The notes under the pieces: generated by a model
Databases searched by the model: none
Told to the model about the DNA's origin: nothing
What the model saw: only the letters and a program-made list of their open reading frames with translations
Shown: positions 1 to 9,800 of the stretch, piece by piece
How positions within the stretch are numbered: the stretch's first letter is position 1
Layout: each line of letters begins with the position of its first letter
NCBI RefSeq assembly: GCF_008831075.1
Contig: NZ_WBJX01000001.1
Coordinates: 1,126,515-1,190,514 of the forward strand
From: Pseudoclavibacter terrae
GTDB taxonomy: Bacteria; Actinomycetota; Actinomycetes; Actinomycetales; Microbacteriaceae
Reading direction: 5' to 3'
Length of the DNA: 64,000 nt
Made by a program: the position numbers and the translations under genes

Positions 1-96
1 GGCGAGTGTCGTCACGAGGGTGCATCCACTGAGGAGCAGGAGGGCGGCGAGCCCCAGGGACGCGCCTGCGGCGCTTCGTACGGCGGCGGTTCGCAT
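1..96 (-). CDS. Putative lipoprotein, 5' end only
   Basis: Reading leftward from an ATG at 94-96, the window holds the first 32 codons of a gene that continues outside. The peptide is a textbook lipoprotein signal: a positive N-end (MRTAAVRS), a hydrophobic core (LGLAALLLL) and a lipobox LLSGC with the lipidated Cys at residue 25. A good ribosome site (AAGAGGAG) lies just before the ATG. The product would be secreted and anchored to the outer face of the membrane; its function cannot be read from this fragment. It is divergent from the exporter gene at 247. Confidence 0.75.
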   Translation of the reverse strand, partial: MRTAAVRSAAGASLGLAALLLLSGCTLVTTLA

Positions 97-231
97 CGTT
101 GCTCCTCTTGGGGGTGAACAGCGGTTCAGAGCTCCTGTGCCGCTCCTGCAGACGCGACGCGACCAGTGTATTGCGGCCTCCCCGAAGATCACCACTGAGG
201 CGAGTGGAATCGGTGCGTCGCGTCTGCGGCG

Positions 232-237
232 TAGCAT
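232..237 (+). promoter_or_regulatory. Candidate -10 (TAGCAT) for the MFS gene
   Basis: TAGCAT ends 9 nt before the ATG at 247 and no Shine-Dalgarno is visible. This suggests a leaderless or near-leaderless transcript, a pattern repeated across this window. No clear -35 is seen. Confidence 0.35.
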
Positions 238-246
238 GTCCTCCAT

Positions 247-1791
247 ATGTCAGCAGATGCGACTTCCCCCACGCAGCAGTCGACTCCCGACCGCGGCCAG
301 CCCATGCCGGCCTCGAGCGGGACCGGGGATTCCTCGCGCTGGCCCGCCTTCGCGGTGTGCGCGGCCGTCGCCGTGCTCACGATCCTCGATCTCGCCAAGG
401 TCAACGTCACGCTCGGCCCGATCGAGCACACGCTCGGTGCGGCATCCTCCGACGTGCAGCTCATCGTCGCCGGCTACGTGCTGGCGTTCGGGATCCTGCT
501 CGTCCCCTCGGGGCGACTCGGCGACCTGTGGAATCGCAAGCGCCTGTTCCTGATCGGTCTGGTCGCCTTCGGGCTGGCGTCACTCGTGTGCGCGCTCAGC
601 GTGAGCACCGAGATGCTGATCGGCGGTCGAATCCTGCAGGGCTTCGCCGCAGGCATCCTGATGCCCCAGGTGCTCGGCCTCATCCAGCAGCTCTTCACGG
701 GCCAGGAGCGCGGGCGGGCCTTCGGGATCTTCGGCGCCATCGTCGGGCTCGGCACGGCGTTCGGCCCGACGATCGGCGGATTGCTCATCGGCCTGCTGGG
801 GGAGGAAGCCGGCTGGCGCTGGACGTTCGCCATGAACGTGCCGCTCGCCCTGGTCGTGCTCCCGTTCGCCTGGCGGCTCCTCCCGTCGAAGCAGGAAGTG
901 GCGAAGGGGCAGACGCTCGACCTCTTCGGCGTCGCCCTCCTCGGGCTTGCCGTGCTGACCACGATGCTCCCCTTCGTGCTGACCTCGGGGCGGGACACGG
1001 ACGACCCGGCCCGGTGGTGGCTGCTCGCTCCAGCGCTCGGCTTCTTCGTCGCGTTCATCCTCTGGGAGCGGCGCTACCTCCGCATCGGGAAGACGCCCGT
1101 CGTCGACTTCGCGCTGTTCCGCACGCCCTCGTATCGCTACGGGGTGCTCATCACGACGCTGTTCTTCGCCGCGATGCCAGTCGGCTTCCTCCTCGTCACG
1201 CTCTTCCTGCAGCAGGGGCTCGGCCACACGGCCGTGCTGGTCGGCGCCGTCTCGGTCCCGTACGCGCTCACCTCGGCGGTCGTCGCGGCCGTCTCGGGCA
1301 AGTGGACGTTCCAGCACGGGGCGACGCTCGTCGCCATCGGCGTGGCGCTCTTCGCGGTGGGGTACACCGTGGTGCTCGTCGTGACCCAGTTGGCGGAGCC
1401 GGCGCTGTCGCCCTACCTGGTCAGCGCGTCGCTCATCATCTCGGGTGCGGGCGCGGGACTGGTGATGGGGGCGAACCAGATGCGGATGCTCCTGCACGTT
1501 CCCGTCGAGCAGGCTGGCATCGCGGGTTCGTTCGCCCAGGTCGGCCAGCGCCTCGGCAACGCCATGGGCTTGGCGATCGGCAGCTCCGTCTTCTTCGCGG
1601 GGGTCGCCGCGCTGCAGGTCACGGGAGCCGTGCAGGGCACGAGTTCCCCTGTCGTGCAGGAGGCCTACAAGACGTCCGTAGCCGGCGGCCTGCTCGTGGT
1701 CATCTGCCTGGCCTGTCTCACGCTCGTGGTCGCCGTCGTCGACCTGGTCGGGCATCGGCGGCGCCTGCGCGAGCAGCCAGCGGGGGAGTGA
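247..1791 (+). CDS. MFS transporter, DHA2 (14-TMS) drug exporter family
   Basis: A 514-residue polytopic membrane protein, predicted to export drugs or other small molecules by proton antiport. The first helix carries the DHA2 signature (ILDLAKVNVTL), followed by motif A in the 2-3 loop (GRLGDLWNRKRLF). The length and spread of hydrophobic segments fit the 14-helix family of QacA/EmrB-type exporters. The N-terminus has a short polar Ser/Thr/Gln-rich tail before helix 1. The gene stands alone between a divergent lipoprotein gene and convergent hisN. No TetR or MarR regulator is adjacent, so the substrate and regulation are unknown. Confidence 0.85.
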   Translation: MSADATSPTQQSTPDRGQPMPASSGTGDSSRWPAFAVCAAVAVLTILDLAKVNVTLGPIEHTLGAASSDVQLIVAGYVLAFGILLVPSGRLGDLWNRKRLFLIGLVAFGLASLVCALSVSTEMLIGGRILQGFAAGILMPQVLGLIQQLFTGQERGRAFGIFGAIVGLGTAFGPTIGGLLIGLLGEEAGWRWTFAMNVPLALVVLPFAWRLLPSKQEVAKGQTLDLFGVALLGLAVLTTMLPFVLTSGRDTDDPARWWLLAPALGFFVAFILWERRYLRIGKTPVVDFALFRTPSYRYGVLITTLFFAAMPVGFLLVTLFLQQGLGHTAVLVGAVSVPYALTSAVVAAVSGKWTFQHGATLVAIGVALFAVGYTVVLVVTQLAEPALSPYLVSASLIISGAGAGLVMGANQMRMLLHVPVEQAGIAGSFAQVGQRLGNAMGLAIGSSVFFAGVAALQVTGAVQGTSSPVVQEAYKTSVAGGLLVVICLACLTLVVAVVDLVGHRRRLREQPAGE

Positions 1792-1793
1792 CG

Positions 1794-1822
1794 TCCGGTT
1801 CCTCGCCGAGTCGCGAACCGGA
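1794..1822. terminator. Weak hairpin between convergent MFS and hisN genes
   Basis: Perfect 8-bp arms TCCGGTTC (1794-1801) and GAACCGGA (1815-1822) with a 13-nt loop sit in the 39-nt gap between the two stop codons. There is no T-tract, so this is a tentative bidirectional terminator. Confidence 0.35.
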
Positions 1823-1830
1823 TCAGCGGA

Positions 1831-2646
1831 TCAGCGGGCCGCGAGGGCCTTGAGGGCCTGCTCGTGCAGAAGGCCGTTCGTGGCGAGCGCGCTGCCGTGC
1901 CACGGCCCCTCTTCCCCGTCCATGCTCGTGAACGTGCCGCCTGCCTCCACGACGATCGGCACGATCGCGGCCATGTCGTACGGCTGCAGATCGAACTCTC
2001 CCGCGATCTCGAGCGCGCCCTCCGCGACGAGCATGTAGGACCAGACCTCGCCGACGGCGCGTGTGCGCCAGATGGCTCGGCTGAACTCGAGCAGCTGCGC
2101 TGAGCGGCCCGCGTCATCCCAGCCCTTGAGGCTGTTGTAGCTCAGGGATGCACGTTCGAGCTCGTCGACGGCGCTCACCTGGATGCGCCTGTCGGTGGCG
2201 ACGTCGCTGTCGCTGAGGTCGTCGTCGAGGTACGCACCCTGGCCGGTTGCGCCCCACCAGCGCCTGTTGAGGCCGGGCGCGGACACGACCCCCACCTCGG
2301 GGACGCCGTCGATGACCAGCGAGATCAGGGTCGCCCAGATCGGGATGCCGCGCATGAAGTTGGCCGTGCCGTCGATCGGGTCGATGATCCACTGCCGGCG
2401 GGAGGTGCCCTGCGAGCCGTACTCCTCGCCGAGGATGGAGTCGCTCGGGCGGGTCTCCGCGAGGCGCGCGCGCAGGGCCTGCTCGACGGCCCGGTCCGCG
2501 TCGGTCACCGGCGTCCGGTCCTCTTTCTCGTACACCCCGAGCGAGCGCGAGTTGAAGTGCTGCATCGAGACCGCATCGGCGATGTCGGCGAGCTCTCGTG
2601 CGAGGCGGAGGTCGGAGGAGAGCGGGTGCAGGAGTTCGGTGGCCAC
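1831..2646 (-). CDS. hisN: Histidinol-phosphatase, inositol monophosphatase family
   Basis: A 271-residue Mg-dependent phosphatase of the IMPase superfamily, likely the last-but-one step of histidine synthesis (histidinol phosphate to histidinol). The metal-binding motifs are present: GEEYG near residue 70, DPIDGTANFMRGIP near residue 90 and a C-terminal QPYDMAA near residue 208. The position after aroA and rsgA matches the conserved actinobacterial sigR-linked cluster, which supports HisN over a general inositol phosphatase. The start is GTG at 2644-2646. The gap from rsgA is 26 nt and contains its own candidate -10, so it may be transcribed both with the operon and alone. Confidence 0.85.
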   Translation of the reverse strand: MATELLHPLSSDLRLARELADIADAVSMQHFNSRSLGVYEKEDRTPVTDADRAVEQALRARLAETRPSDSILGEEYGSQGTSRRQWIIDPIDGTANFMRGIPIWATLISLVIDGVPEVGVVSAPGLNRRWWGATGQGAYLDDDLSDSDVATDRRIQVSAVDELERASLSYNSLKGWDDAGRSAQLLEFSRAIWRTRAVGEVWSYMLVAEGALEIAGEFDLQPYDMAAIVPIVVEAGGTFTSMDGEEGPWHGSALATNGLLHEQALKALAAR

Positions 2647-2652
2647 ACGCTC

Positions 2653-2658
2653 AGCCTA
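2653..2658 (-). promoter_or_regulatory. Candidate -10 (TAGGCT) for leaderless hisN
   Basis: On the minus strand TAGGCT is followed by 6 nt and then the GTG start of hisN. The spacing puts the transcription start at or next to the start codon. No Shine-Dalgarno lies between. Confidence 0.45.
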
Positions 2659-2672
2659 GGCCAGGGTGCCAG

Positions 2673-3734
2673 CTAGTAGCTCGCGTCGGCCGCCTGGTCG
2701 AGCGACATGAACAGGCGTCGCAGCGAGTCGAGCCTGGCGATGCCAGCCTCGTCGAGCTCGCCGTCGCGCGCAGCGTCGTCGAGCGCGCAGTCCGGGGCGT
2801 CGGCCCGGTGCGTGCATCCGCGCGGGCAGTCCTCGGCGATGTCGGCGAGTTCGGTGAAGCCGCGCAGCACGTTGTCGCGGTCGACGTGCCCGAGTCCGAA
2901 TGACCGGACCCCCGGGGTGTCGATGATCCAGCCGGTGTGCCCCTCGGCGTCCTCGATGCGAACGGCGAGGGTGGATGAGGAGGTGTGTCTCCCGCGACCG
3001 GTGACGGCGTTGACGACTCCCGTCTCGCGAAGCGTGCCGGGCACGAGCGCGTTCACGAGCGTCGACTTCCCGACGCCGGAATGGCCGACGGCGACCGTCG
3101 TGTGGCCCGTGAGCGCGGCTCGGAGCTCGTCGATGGGCTCGCCTCCCGGGCGAGACTCGAAGACCTTCACGCCGAGGGGCTCGACGAGCGAGCGCAGCTC
3201 GTCAGCGGGCGCCACGTCCGTCTTCGTGAGAACAAGCAGCGGCTGGATGCCCGCATCCAGGGCCGCCACGAGGTAGCGGTCGATGAGTCGTGGTCGCGGC
3301 TCCGGCTGAGCTGTGGCCGCGACGATGAGCATCTGGTCGGCGTTGGCGACGATGACGCGCTCGACCTGATCGGTGTCGTCCGCGCTGCGTCGGAGGAGCG
3401 TCTTGCGTTCGACGATGCGCACGATGCGGGAGAGGCTGCCGGCGTCGCCGGTCGTGTCGCCGACGATGTCGACGAGGTCTCCCGTGACGATCGCCGTCCG
3501 GCCGATCTCTCTCGCCTTGGCCGCGGTGACGGTTCGCTCCTCCGGCGTGCCCTCGTCGAGCAGCACCGTGTAGCGTCCGCGGTCGACGGTCACGACGCGT
3601 CCGGTCACGGCGTCGGAGTGCTTCGGACGCTGCTTCGATCGGGGCCTGTTCGCCTTGGGGTTCGGGCGCCCCCGGAAGTCGTCCTCGTCCCAGTCGCCGT
3701 AGGCGTCGAACGCGTCGCCGAGTGAGCGAGCCAC
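2673..3734 (-). CDS. rsgA: Ribosome small-subunit-dependent GTPase A
   Basis: A 353-residue circularly permuted GTPase that acts in late 30S subunit maturation. The order is an N-terminal basic region and OB-fold, then the permuted GTPase core: G4-like LTKTD, G1 GHSGVGKST (about residue 211) and G3 DTPGVRSFGL. A C-terminal zinc knuckle follows, with Cys and His in CPRGCTHRADAPDC (about residue 300). The GTG start at 3732-3734 is 2 nt after the aroA stop, so translation is probably coupled. A longer upstream reading frame runs through aroA and is not used. In Streptomyces the homologue is a SigR-regulon member, and here the sigma factor gene is close by. Confidence 0.92.
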   Translation of the reverse strand: MARSLGDAFDAYGDWDEDDFRGRPNPKANRPRSKQRPKHSDAVTGRVVTVDRGRYTVLLDEGTPEERTVTAAKAREIGRTAIVTGDLVDIVGDTTGDAGSLSRIVRIVERKTLLRRSADDTDQVERVIVANADQMLIVAATAQPEPRPRLIDRYLVAALDAGIQPLLVLTKTDVAPADELRSLVEPLGVKVFESRPGGEPIDELRAALTGHTTVAVGHSGVGKSTLVNALVPGTLRETGVVNAVTGRGRHTSSSTLAVRIEDAEGHTGWIIDTPGVRSFGLGHVDRDNVLRGFTELADIAEDCPRGCTHRADAPDCALDDAARDGELDEAGIARLDSLRRLFMSLDQAADASY

Positions 3735-3736
3735 GG

Positions 3737-5182
3737 TCAGATGCTGAAGGCGGTGAGGTCGACGCTGCCGTCGTCCTCGCCCTCGTCCGGGTCGCCGACC
3801 GTGCCCTGGTCCAGCATGTCCTGCCAGAGCTGGGTGAACTGGGGGAGCGTCTTGCTCGTGGCGTGGATGTCGTCGACGGTCACGCCCTCGATCGCGAGGC
3901 CGACGATGGCGCCGGAGGTGGCCATGCGGTGGTCCTCGTAGCTGCGCCATTCGTGGGCTGTGCGCGGTCCGGGAACGATCTCGAGCCCGTCGTCGAGCTC
4001 GGTGACCTCGCAGCCGATGCCGCGCAGCTCGGCGGCGATGGCCGCCACGCGGTCCGTCTCGTGGCCCCGGAGGTGCGCGATGCCCGTGATGCGGCTCGTG
4101 GTGGTACAGAGGCCGCAGAGCGCCGCGAGGTTGGGGGCGAGCTCTCCAGCCTCGGAGAGATCGAGGTCGACGCCCGGCAGCTCGGCTCCCTCGGCGATGC
4201 CGCGTTCAACCGTGCACGTGAGCACGCCGTCCGCGACCGAGATCTGCGCGCCGAAGAGCGGGAGCAGGTGCTCGAGGTGAGATCCGACCTGCGTCGTCGT
4301 CGCCGGCCAGTCTTCGATGGAGACGCTGCCGCCCGCGACGATCGCCGCGATGAGGAAGGGCTCCGCATTGGAGAGGTCGGGCTCGATCGTGAGCTCGCAC
4401 CCGTCGATGCTGCCCGGCGAGACACGCCACATGCCCGCCTCCGAGTCGTCGATCTCGACCCCGCGGTCCCGCAGGGCGGCGAGCGTCATGTCGATATGCG
4501 GTTGGCTCGGGACCCGATCGCCCGAGTGGATGAGCGTGAGCCCGTTCTCGAAGCGTGCGCCGGCCATGAGGAGCCCAGAGACGAACTGGCTGGAGGCTCC
4601 AGCGTCGATCGTGACCTCGCCTCCCGTCACCTCGCCGGTGCCGTAGAGCGAGAAGGGCAGCCCGCCCCTCCCGTCGTCGCGGACCTCGACACCGAGCGCC
4701 TTGAGCGCATCCACCGTGCCCTTCATCGGGCGTCGGCGAGCCGCCTCGTCGCCGTCGAAGGCGACGGGACCGAGGGCGAGGGATGCGAGGGGCGGGACGA
4801 AGCGCATGACGGTGCCCGCGAGGCCGCAGTCGATGGAGACGCCGCCCTCGAGCTCGCCTGGCGTGATCTCGAGATCGTTCCCGAACCGACCGTCGCCGGG
4901 GACTTCGACGATCTTCGTGCCGAGCTGCCTGAGCGCCTCGATCATGAGCTCGGTGTCGCGAGCCCACAGCGGGTGCCGAAGCAGCGACGGTGCGTCGGCC
5001 AGTGCGGACAGCACCAGTTCGCGGTTCGTGAGGCTCTTCGACCCAGGGATCTGGAGGCGCGCGTCGATCGGCGCAGTCGCCGTCGGGGCCTCCCACGGGC
5101 CGTCGCCGAGGGTCAGGGGCTCGCTGCCCTCGTCGTCTCGGTACAGGTCGAAGCGTGGTCCGGAATAGCCAAAGATCTCCAT
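3737..5182 (-). CDS. aroA: 3-phosphoshikimate 1-carboxyvinyltransferase (EPSP synthase)
   Basis: A 481-residue cytosolic enzyme of the shikimate pathway; it condenses shikimate-3-phosphate with phosphoenolpyruvate. Clear signatures are [16 protein letters not shown] near residue 47, a central [15 protein letters not shown] and the C-terminal [16 protein letters not shown]. It is longer than the E. coli enzyme (about 427) mainly through an N-terminal extension and an acidic C-terminal tail ([11 protein letters not shown]). It heads the aroA-rsgA-hisN run and is divergent from sigH. Its first codons overlap the -35 region of the putative SigR-type promoter for sigH, so transcription of the two directions may interfere. 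Confidence 0.95.
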   Translation of the reverse strand: MEIFGYSGPRFDLYRDDEGSEPLTLGDGPWEAPTATAPIDARLQIPGSKSLTNRELVLSALADAPSLLRHPLWARDTELMIEALRQLGTKIVEVPGDGRFGNDLEITPGELEGGVSIDCGLAGTVMRFVPPLASLALGPVAFDGDEAARRRPMKGTVDALKALGVEVRDDGRGGLPFSLYGTGEVTGGEVTIDAGASSQFVSGLLMAGARFENGLTLIHSGDRVPSQPHIDMTLAALRDRGVEIDDSEAGMWRVSPGSIDGCELTIEPDLSNAEPFLIAAIVAGGSVSIEDWPATTTQVGSHLEHLLPLFGAQISVADGVLTCTVERGIAEGAELPGVDLDLSEAGELAPNLAALCGLCTTTSRITGIAHLRGHETDRVAAIAAELRGIGCEVTELDDGLEIVPGPRTAHEWRSYEDHRMATSGAIVGLAIEGVTVDDIHATSKTLPQFTQLWQDMLDQGTVGDPDEGEDDGSVDLTAFSI

Positions 5183-5187
5183 TGGTT
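5162..5187 (+). promoter_or_regulatory. SigR/SigH-type promoter for sigH-rsrA
   Basis: GGAAT (5162-5166) and GTT (5185-5187) are separated by exactly 18 nt. This matches the consensus of disulfide-stress sigma factors of the SigR/SigH group. It points at sigH with an expected start near 5195 and a leader of about 135 nt. The -35 half lies inside the aroA coding region and the -10 half just upstream of its ATG. Confidence 0.65.
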
Positions 5188-5191
5188 GACA

Positions 5192-5197
5192 ACGATA
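5192..5197 (-). promoter_or_regulatory. Candidate -10 (TATCGT) for aroA
   Basis: TATCGT on the minus strand lies 9 nt before the aroA ATG, with no ribosome site in between. It sits back-to-back with the SigR-type promoter. Confidence 0.35.
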
Positions 5198-5317
5198 CCG
5201 CCAGTGGCGCTCGCATCACCCGGAAAGACGATTCCGGCAGACAACGAAGGGGAGGGCAGCCCTTGCAGACAACCCTCGCGCCGCCGAGGCGTCAAGCCGC
5301 CGAGAGGCGCACGGCAG

Positions 5318-5323
5318 TACACT
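5318..5323 (+). promoter_or_regulatory. Candidate housekeeping -10 (TACACT) for sigH
   Basis: TACACT lies 8 nt before the ATG at 5332. It may give a short or leaderless basal transcript, in addition to the long transcript from the SigR-type promoter. Confidence 0.35.
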
Positions 5324-5331
5324 CACGCGTA

Positions 5332-5967
5332 ATGAGTGAGCAGAAGTCGCCTCAGGCGACCCCAGATCAGGACGAACTCCGGCAGCTGTTCGAGGAGCAG
5401 GCGCTGCAGTACATCGACCAGTTGTACGCGGCAGCCATGCGCATGACTCGAAACCCCGCAGACGCGCAGGACCTCGTGCAGGAGACCTTCGTGAAGGCCT
5501 TCGTGGCCTTCGCGCGCTTCGAGCAGGGCACGAACCTCAAAGCGTGGCTGTATCGCATCCTCACGAACCTCTTCATCAACTCGTACCGCAAGAAGCAGCG
5601 GGAGCCGTACGCGAACGCGCTCGAGGACCTCGAGGACTGGCAGCTCGGCGGCGCCGAGTCGGCGACGGCCCAGACCTCGTCGCGCTCGGCCGAGGCTGAG
5701 GCCATCGACCACCTTCCCGATTCGACGGTGAAGGACGCCCTCCAGGCGATTCCGGAGGACTTCCGCCTGGCGGTGTTCCTCGCTGACGTGGAGGGATTCT
5801 CCTACAAGGAGATCGCAGACATCATGAAGACCCCCGTCGGCACCGTCATGTCGCGGCTTCACCGCGGCAGGCGATTGCTTCGCGAGCGCCTCACCGGCTA
5901 CGCGCGAGAGAACGGCATCATTCCGGCCCTGGACGGGGACGAGCAGGAAACAGGGAGCAAGAAATGA
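5332..5967 (+). CDS. sigH: ECF sigma factor, SigR/SigH family (thiol-oxidative stress)
   Basis: A 211-residue group-4 sigma factor. Region 2 includes [18 protein letters not shown] (about residues 37-54) and the -10-reading segment around [18 protein letters not shown]. Region 4 is a helix-turn-helix ([20 protein letters not shown]) near residues 160-180. In family members this factor drives thioredoxin, protease and chaperone genes after disulfide stress. The ATG at 5332 is chosen because it begins the conserved domain and because the stop overlaps the rsrA start (ATGA), a typical sigma/anti-sigma coupling. A GGAAT-N18-GTT promoter upstream suggests positive autoregulation. Confidence 0.93.
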   Translation: MSEQKSPQATPDQDELRQLFEEQALQYIDQLYAAAMRMTRNPADAQDLVQETFVKAFVAFARFEQGTNLKAWLYRILTNLFINSYRKKQREPYANALEDLEDWQLGGAESATAQTSSRSAEAEAIDHLPDSTVKDALQAIPEDFRLAVFLADVEGFSYKEIADIMKTPVGTVMSRLHRGRRLLRERLTGYARENGIIPALDGDEQETGSKK

Positions 5968-6224
5968 CCGATTGCGGCTGCGAGAAAGCCAAGGACGCCC
6001 TCGAGGAGTACCTGCGCAACGAACTCGCCAGTACGGACGCGAGCGATATCCGCGAGCACCTCGAGCACTGCAAGGACTGCGAGAGCGAGCTGCACGTGAA
6101 CCGCTCGCTCATGGAAGTCGTCCAGCGTGCCTGCAAGGAGCGCGCCCCGGAAGAGCTGCGCCTGCACGTCCTCGACCAGCTGCGGAATATCCAGCGTTCG
6201 CACGGCACGCCGGTCGCCAACTGA
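5964..6224 (+). CDS. rsrA: Zinc-containing redox-sensing anti-sigma factor
   Basis: An 86-residue cytoplasmic anti-sigma factor of the ZAS family. The zinc motif H32-x3-C36-x2-C39 is intact, with further cysteines at C4, C6 and C57. In the RsrA/RshA family the zinc-bound thiols oxidise to a disulfide under stress, which releases the sigma factor. The ATG overlaps the sigH stop by 4 nt, so the two proteins are probably made in a fixed ratio. The doubled CGC at the N-terminus supplies the early Cys of the family, but which of C4 and C6 is the functional one cannot be told from sequence. Confidence 0.92.
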   Translation: MTDCGCEKAKDALEEYLRNELASTDASDIREHLEHCKDCESELHVNRSLMEVVQRACKERAPEELRLHVLDQLRNIQRSHGTPVAN

Positions 6225-6255
6225 CCCGGGGCGCGCCCGAACCCGTGTCCTGCCG

Positions 6256-6798
6256 ATGACTCCGGATCCCAACGAGGACGCCTGGCGTCTGCTCTCCGCT
6301 CGCATCGACGAGGCCATCTCCGAGCTGCGGGAACGGGATGCCAGGCGGGAGACGCTCGCCGAGCTGCTCGAGCGTCGCCCCGTCCTCGGTATCCGTCGAG
6401 GCCCCGTTCTGCGACGGGTCACCAATGTCTGGCGTCTGCGAGAGCTGCTGCTCGACGAGAGCGGCGGGCTGTTCCGCGTCGGATCCGTGATCCGGGTCGC
6501 GAAGCAGCCAGACCACTACAGCGAGCAGTCGGCGCTAGCGGCCGAGCGACGGCGCGTGCAGCTCGCCGCACTGAAGTCCGGGTTCGACCTGGGCGAGATC
6601 GTCAACTACGGTGCGGCGGGCATCCAGCTCTCCGACAGCGGCGGCGCCGACGCGCACCCCGGCCTGGAGGTGGTGGGCGGCGAGGTGGTCCTGCACTGGG
6701 GAGCCGTCCCCGGCGCGCAGGCCGGTCTCGGCGCGAGCAGCTCGACTCCGCTCGCCGCGTACCTCGACGACGCCGTGGCTCTGCTGACCGGGCGCTGA
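6256..6798 (+). CDS. Hypothetical protein in the sigH-rsrA operon
   Basis: A 180-residue protein that I do not recognise. The first 75 residues are charged and helical (ARIDEAISELRERDARRETLAELL). The rest is mixed with small residues and includes VNYGAAGIQLSDSG and a conserved-looking GGEVVLHWGAVPGAQ. There is no signal peptide, membrane segment or Cys-rich motif. It starts 31 nt after rsrA on the same strand and is followed by a strong terminator, so it is probably the third gene of the stress operon. A weak Shine-Dalgarno suggests low expression or coupling. A role in thiol-stress response is suggested by position only. Confidence 0.7.
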   Translation: MTPDPNEDAWRLLSARIDEAISELRERDARRETLAELLERRPVLGIRRGPVLRRVTNVWRLRELLLDESGGLFRVGSVIRVAKQPDHYSEQSALAAERRRVQLAALKSGFDLGEIVNYGAAGIQLSDSGGADAHPGLEVVGGEVVLHWGAVPGAQAGLGASSSTPLAAYLDDAVALLTGR

Positions 6799-6818
6799 CG
6801 GGCAGCCCGACGCCACAC

Positions 6819-6856
6819 GAAGGCGCCCGCCCCGATTGCTCGGGACGGGCGCCTTC
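6819..6856. terminator. Bidirectional terminator between sigH operon and kgd
   Basis: A 16-bp stem with one mismatch: arms 6819-6834 (GAAGGCGCCCGCCCCG) and 6841-6856, with a 6-nt loop ATTGCT. The symmetric GAAGG...CCTTC ends give short T-runs on either strand. It separates two convergent units. Confidence 0.75.
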
Positions 6857-6878
6857 AGCTTCCGCGGAGGAGACCTGC

Positions 6879-9800
6879 CTAGTCGGCCAGGATTCCCTCG
6901 ATGAGCTCAGCCTGCTGGCGCTGGTGCGCCTTCATCGTGCCGACCGATGGCGCCGACGACTCCGGGCGGGTGACCGCGCGGATCGTGCGACCCTCGAGCA
7001 TCGGCGCGAGGTGCGTGCGGATGAACGGCCAAGCGCCCTGGTTCTCCGGCTCGTCCTGCGCGTAGATGATCTCTGCGTTCGGGTACTCGGCAAGGATGCG
7101 GTTGATCTCCTCGCCCGGCATCGGGTAGAACTGCTCGAGCCGCACCAGGGCGACCGTCGAGTCCTCGCGCTTGTCGAGCTCTGCACGGAGGTCGTAGTGC
7201 AGCTTGCCGGCGTGCAGCACGACGCGGCGAACAGCGGACTTGTCGGTGATGCGCTCGTCGTCCAGGACGGGCCGGAACGCGCCGTTCGTGAAGTCCTCGA
7301 CCGGCGAGACGGCACTGCGAAGGCGCAGCATCGACTTCGGCGTGAAGATCACGAGCGGCTTGCGCGGACGCGCGTAGGCCTGGCGGCGCAGCAGGTGGAA
7401 GTGCGACGCGGGCGTCGACGGCATCGCGACCGTCATGTTCTCTTCGGCGGCGAGCGTGAGGAAGCGCTCGATGCGCGCCGAGGAGTGGTCGGGACCCTGA
7501 CCCTCGTAGCCGTGGGGGAGCAGCAGCACGACGCTCGAGCGCTGGTTCCACTTCTGCTCCGACGCCGAGATGAACTCGTCGATGATCGTCTGCGCGCCGT
7601 TCACGAAGTCACCGAACTGCGCCTCCCAGAGGACAAGCGCGTCGGGACGCTCCACCGAGTAGCCGTACTCGAAGCCGAGCACCGCGTACTCGCTCAGGAA
7701 GGAGTCGTAGATCGAGATGGGCGCCTGGTTGTCGCTCAGGTTGGACAGCGGCAGCCAGTTCTGGCCGTTGAGGCGGTCGTGGAAGAGCGCGTGGCGCTGC
7801 ACGAACGTCCCGCGGCGCGAGTCCTGGCCGGACATGCGCACGGGCGTGCCCTCCATGAGCAGCGAGCCGAGGGCGAGGAGCTCGCCGAAGGCCCAGTCGA
7901 TGCCGCCTTCACGGCTCATCTGCTCGCGCTTCGACAGCACGGCCTTGAGCTTCGTGTGCACCGAGAAGCCCTCTGGCGGGTTGCCGTGGGCGTCGCCGAT
8001 GGTCTCGACGACCTCGCGTGCGACCGCGGTCGACTCGGGCTCGGAGCGGTGGTTCTCCTCACGGGACCCGACAGCGGACAGCTCGGCGGCCGAGATGGGC
8101 GTCGACTGCGTCTGGGCCTGGTGCGTCTCCGCAAAGGCGCGCTCGAGACGGTCGTGGAAGTCCTTCTGCGCCGCGTCGAACTCGTCCTGGGTGATGTCGC
8201 CACGTCCGACGAGTGCCTCGGCGTACAGCTTGCGCACGGAGCGCTTCGCCTCGATGAGGTTGTACATGAGGGGCTGCGTCATCGAGGGGTCGTCGCCCTC
8301 GTTGTGGCCGCGGCGGCGGTAGGAGATGAGGTCGATGACCACGTCGCGCTTGAAGCGCTGGCGGTAGGCGAAGGCGAGCTCGGCGACGCGGGCGACGGAC
8401 TCGGGGTCGTCGCCGTTCACGTGGAAGACCGGCGCCGAGATGGCCTTGGCCACATCGGTCGAGTACATCGACGAGCGAGCATCCCTCGGCGTCGTCGTGA
8501 AGCCGACCTGGTTGTTGATGTTCACGTGGATCGTGCCGCCCGTGCGGTAGGCGCGGAGCTGCGACATCTGCATCGTCTCGTAGACGACACCCTGACCCGC
8601 CATGGCGGCGTCACCGTGGATGAGGATCGGCAGGACCGCGTCCCGGCCGTCGGCCTTGCGGTCGAGCTTGCCGCGCACGATGCCCTCGAGCACGCCGTTG
8701 ACGGCTTCGAGGTGCGAGGGGTTGGCGGCGAGGTAGACCGGGATCGTCGCGCCGGAGGCGGCCGTGAAGGTTCCCTCGATGCCGAGGTGGTACTTCACGT
8801 CACCCGAGTTGCCGCGGCCCGAGCTGGACTGCACACCCTCGAACTCGCGGAAGATCTGGCCGTACGTCTTGCCGGCGATGTTGGTGAGCACGTTGAGGCG
8901 GCCGCGGTGGGCCATGCCGATCGCGACCTCGTCGAGGTCTTCTTCTGCGGCACCCTGGATGATCGTGTCGAGCAGGGAGATGACCGACTCGGAACCCTCG
9001 AGCGAGAAGCGCTTCTGCCCGACGTACTTCGTCTGCAGGAAGGTCTCGAACGCCTCAGCCTCGTTCAGCTTGTTGAGGATGCGCATCTGCTCTTCGTGCG
9101 TGGGCTTCGTGTACGGGTGCTCCAGCTCGTCCTGGAACCAGGCGCGCTGCTCCGGGTCCTGGATGTGCATGTACTCGATGCCGATGGTGCGGCAGTAGGA
9201 GTCGCGCAGGATGCCGAGGATGTCGCGGAGCTTGAGCATCCGCTGGCTCCCGCCGAACCCGTCTGCGACGAACTCGCGCTCGAGGTCCCAGAACGTGAGC
9301 CCGTGGTTCTCGATCTCGAGGTCGGGGTGCGTGCGCTGCACGTACTGCAGCGGGTCGATGTCGGCCATCATGTGGCCGCGCACGCGGTACATGTTGATGA
9401 GCTGCTGCACGCGAGCCGTCTTGTTGATCGCGGCGGCGAGGTCGACGTGGACGTCCTGCGACCACACGACGGGCTTGTACGGGATGCGCAGCGACGCGAA
9501 GATCTCTTCGTAGAAGTTGTGCTGGCCCGTGAGGTGCTCGTGCACGATCTTCAGGAACTCGCCGGAGCCAGCGCCCTGGATGACGCGGTGGTCGTACGTG
9601 CTCGAGATCGTGAGGCGCTTGGAGATGGCGAGGTCGTCGAGGACGTGCTGCGCCATTCCCTGGTAGGGGGCCGGGTAGTCGAGGGCGCCGGCGCCGATGA
9701 TCGCTCCCTGGCCCTTCATGAGCCGTGGGACGGACTGCAGGGTGCCCATGCCGCCAGGGTTGGTGAGCGAGATCGTCGTGCCCGCGTAGTCGTCGCCGCT

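Noticed and set aside
2673-3950. Longer RsgA starting inside aroA
   Set aside because: The extra N-terminal residues are antisense-like aroA codons; the GTG at 3734 sits 2 nt after the aroA stop and starts the family sequence.
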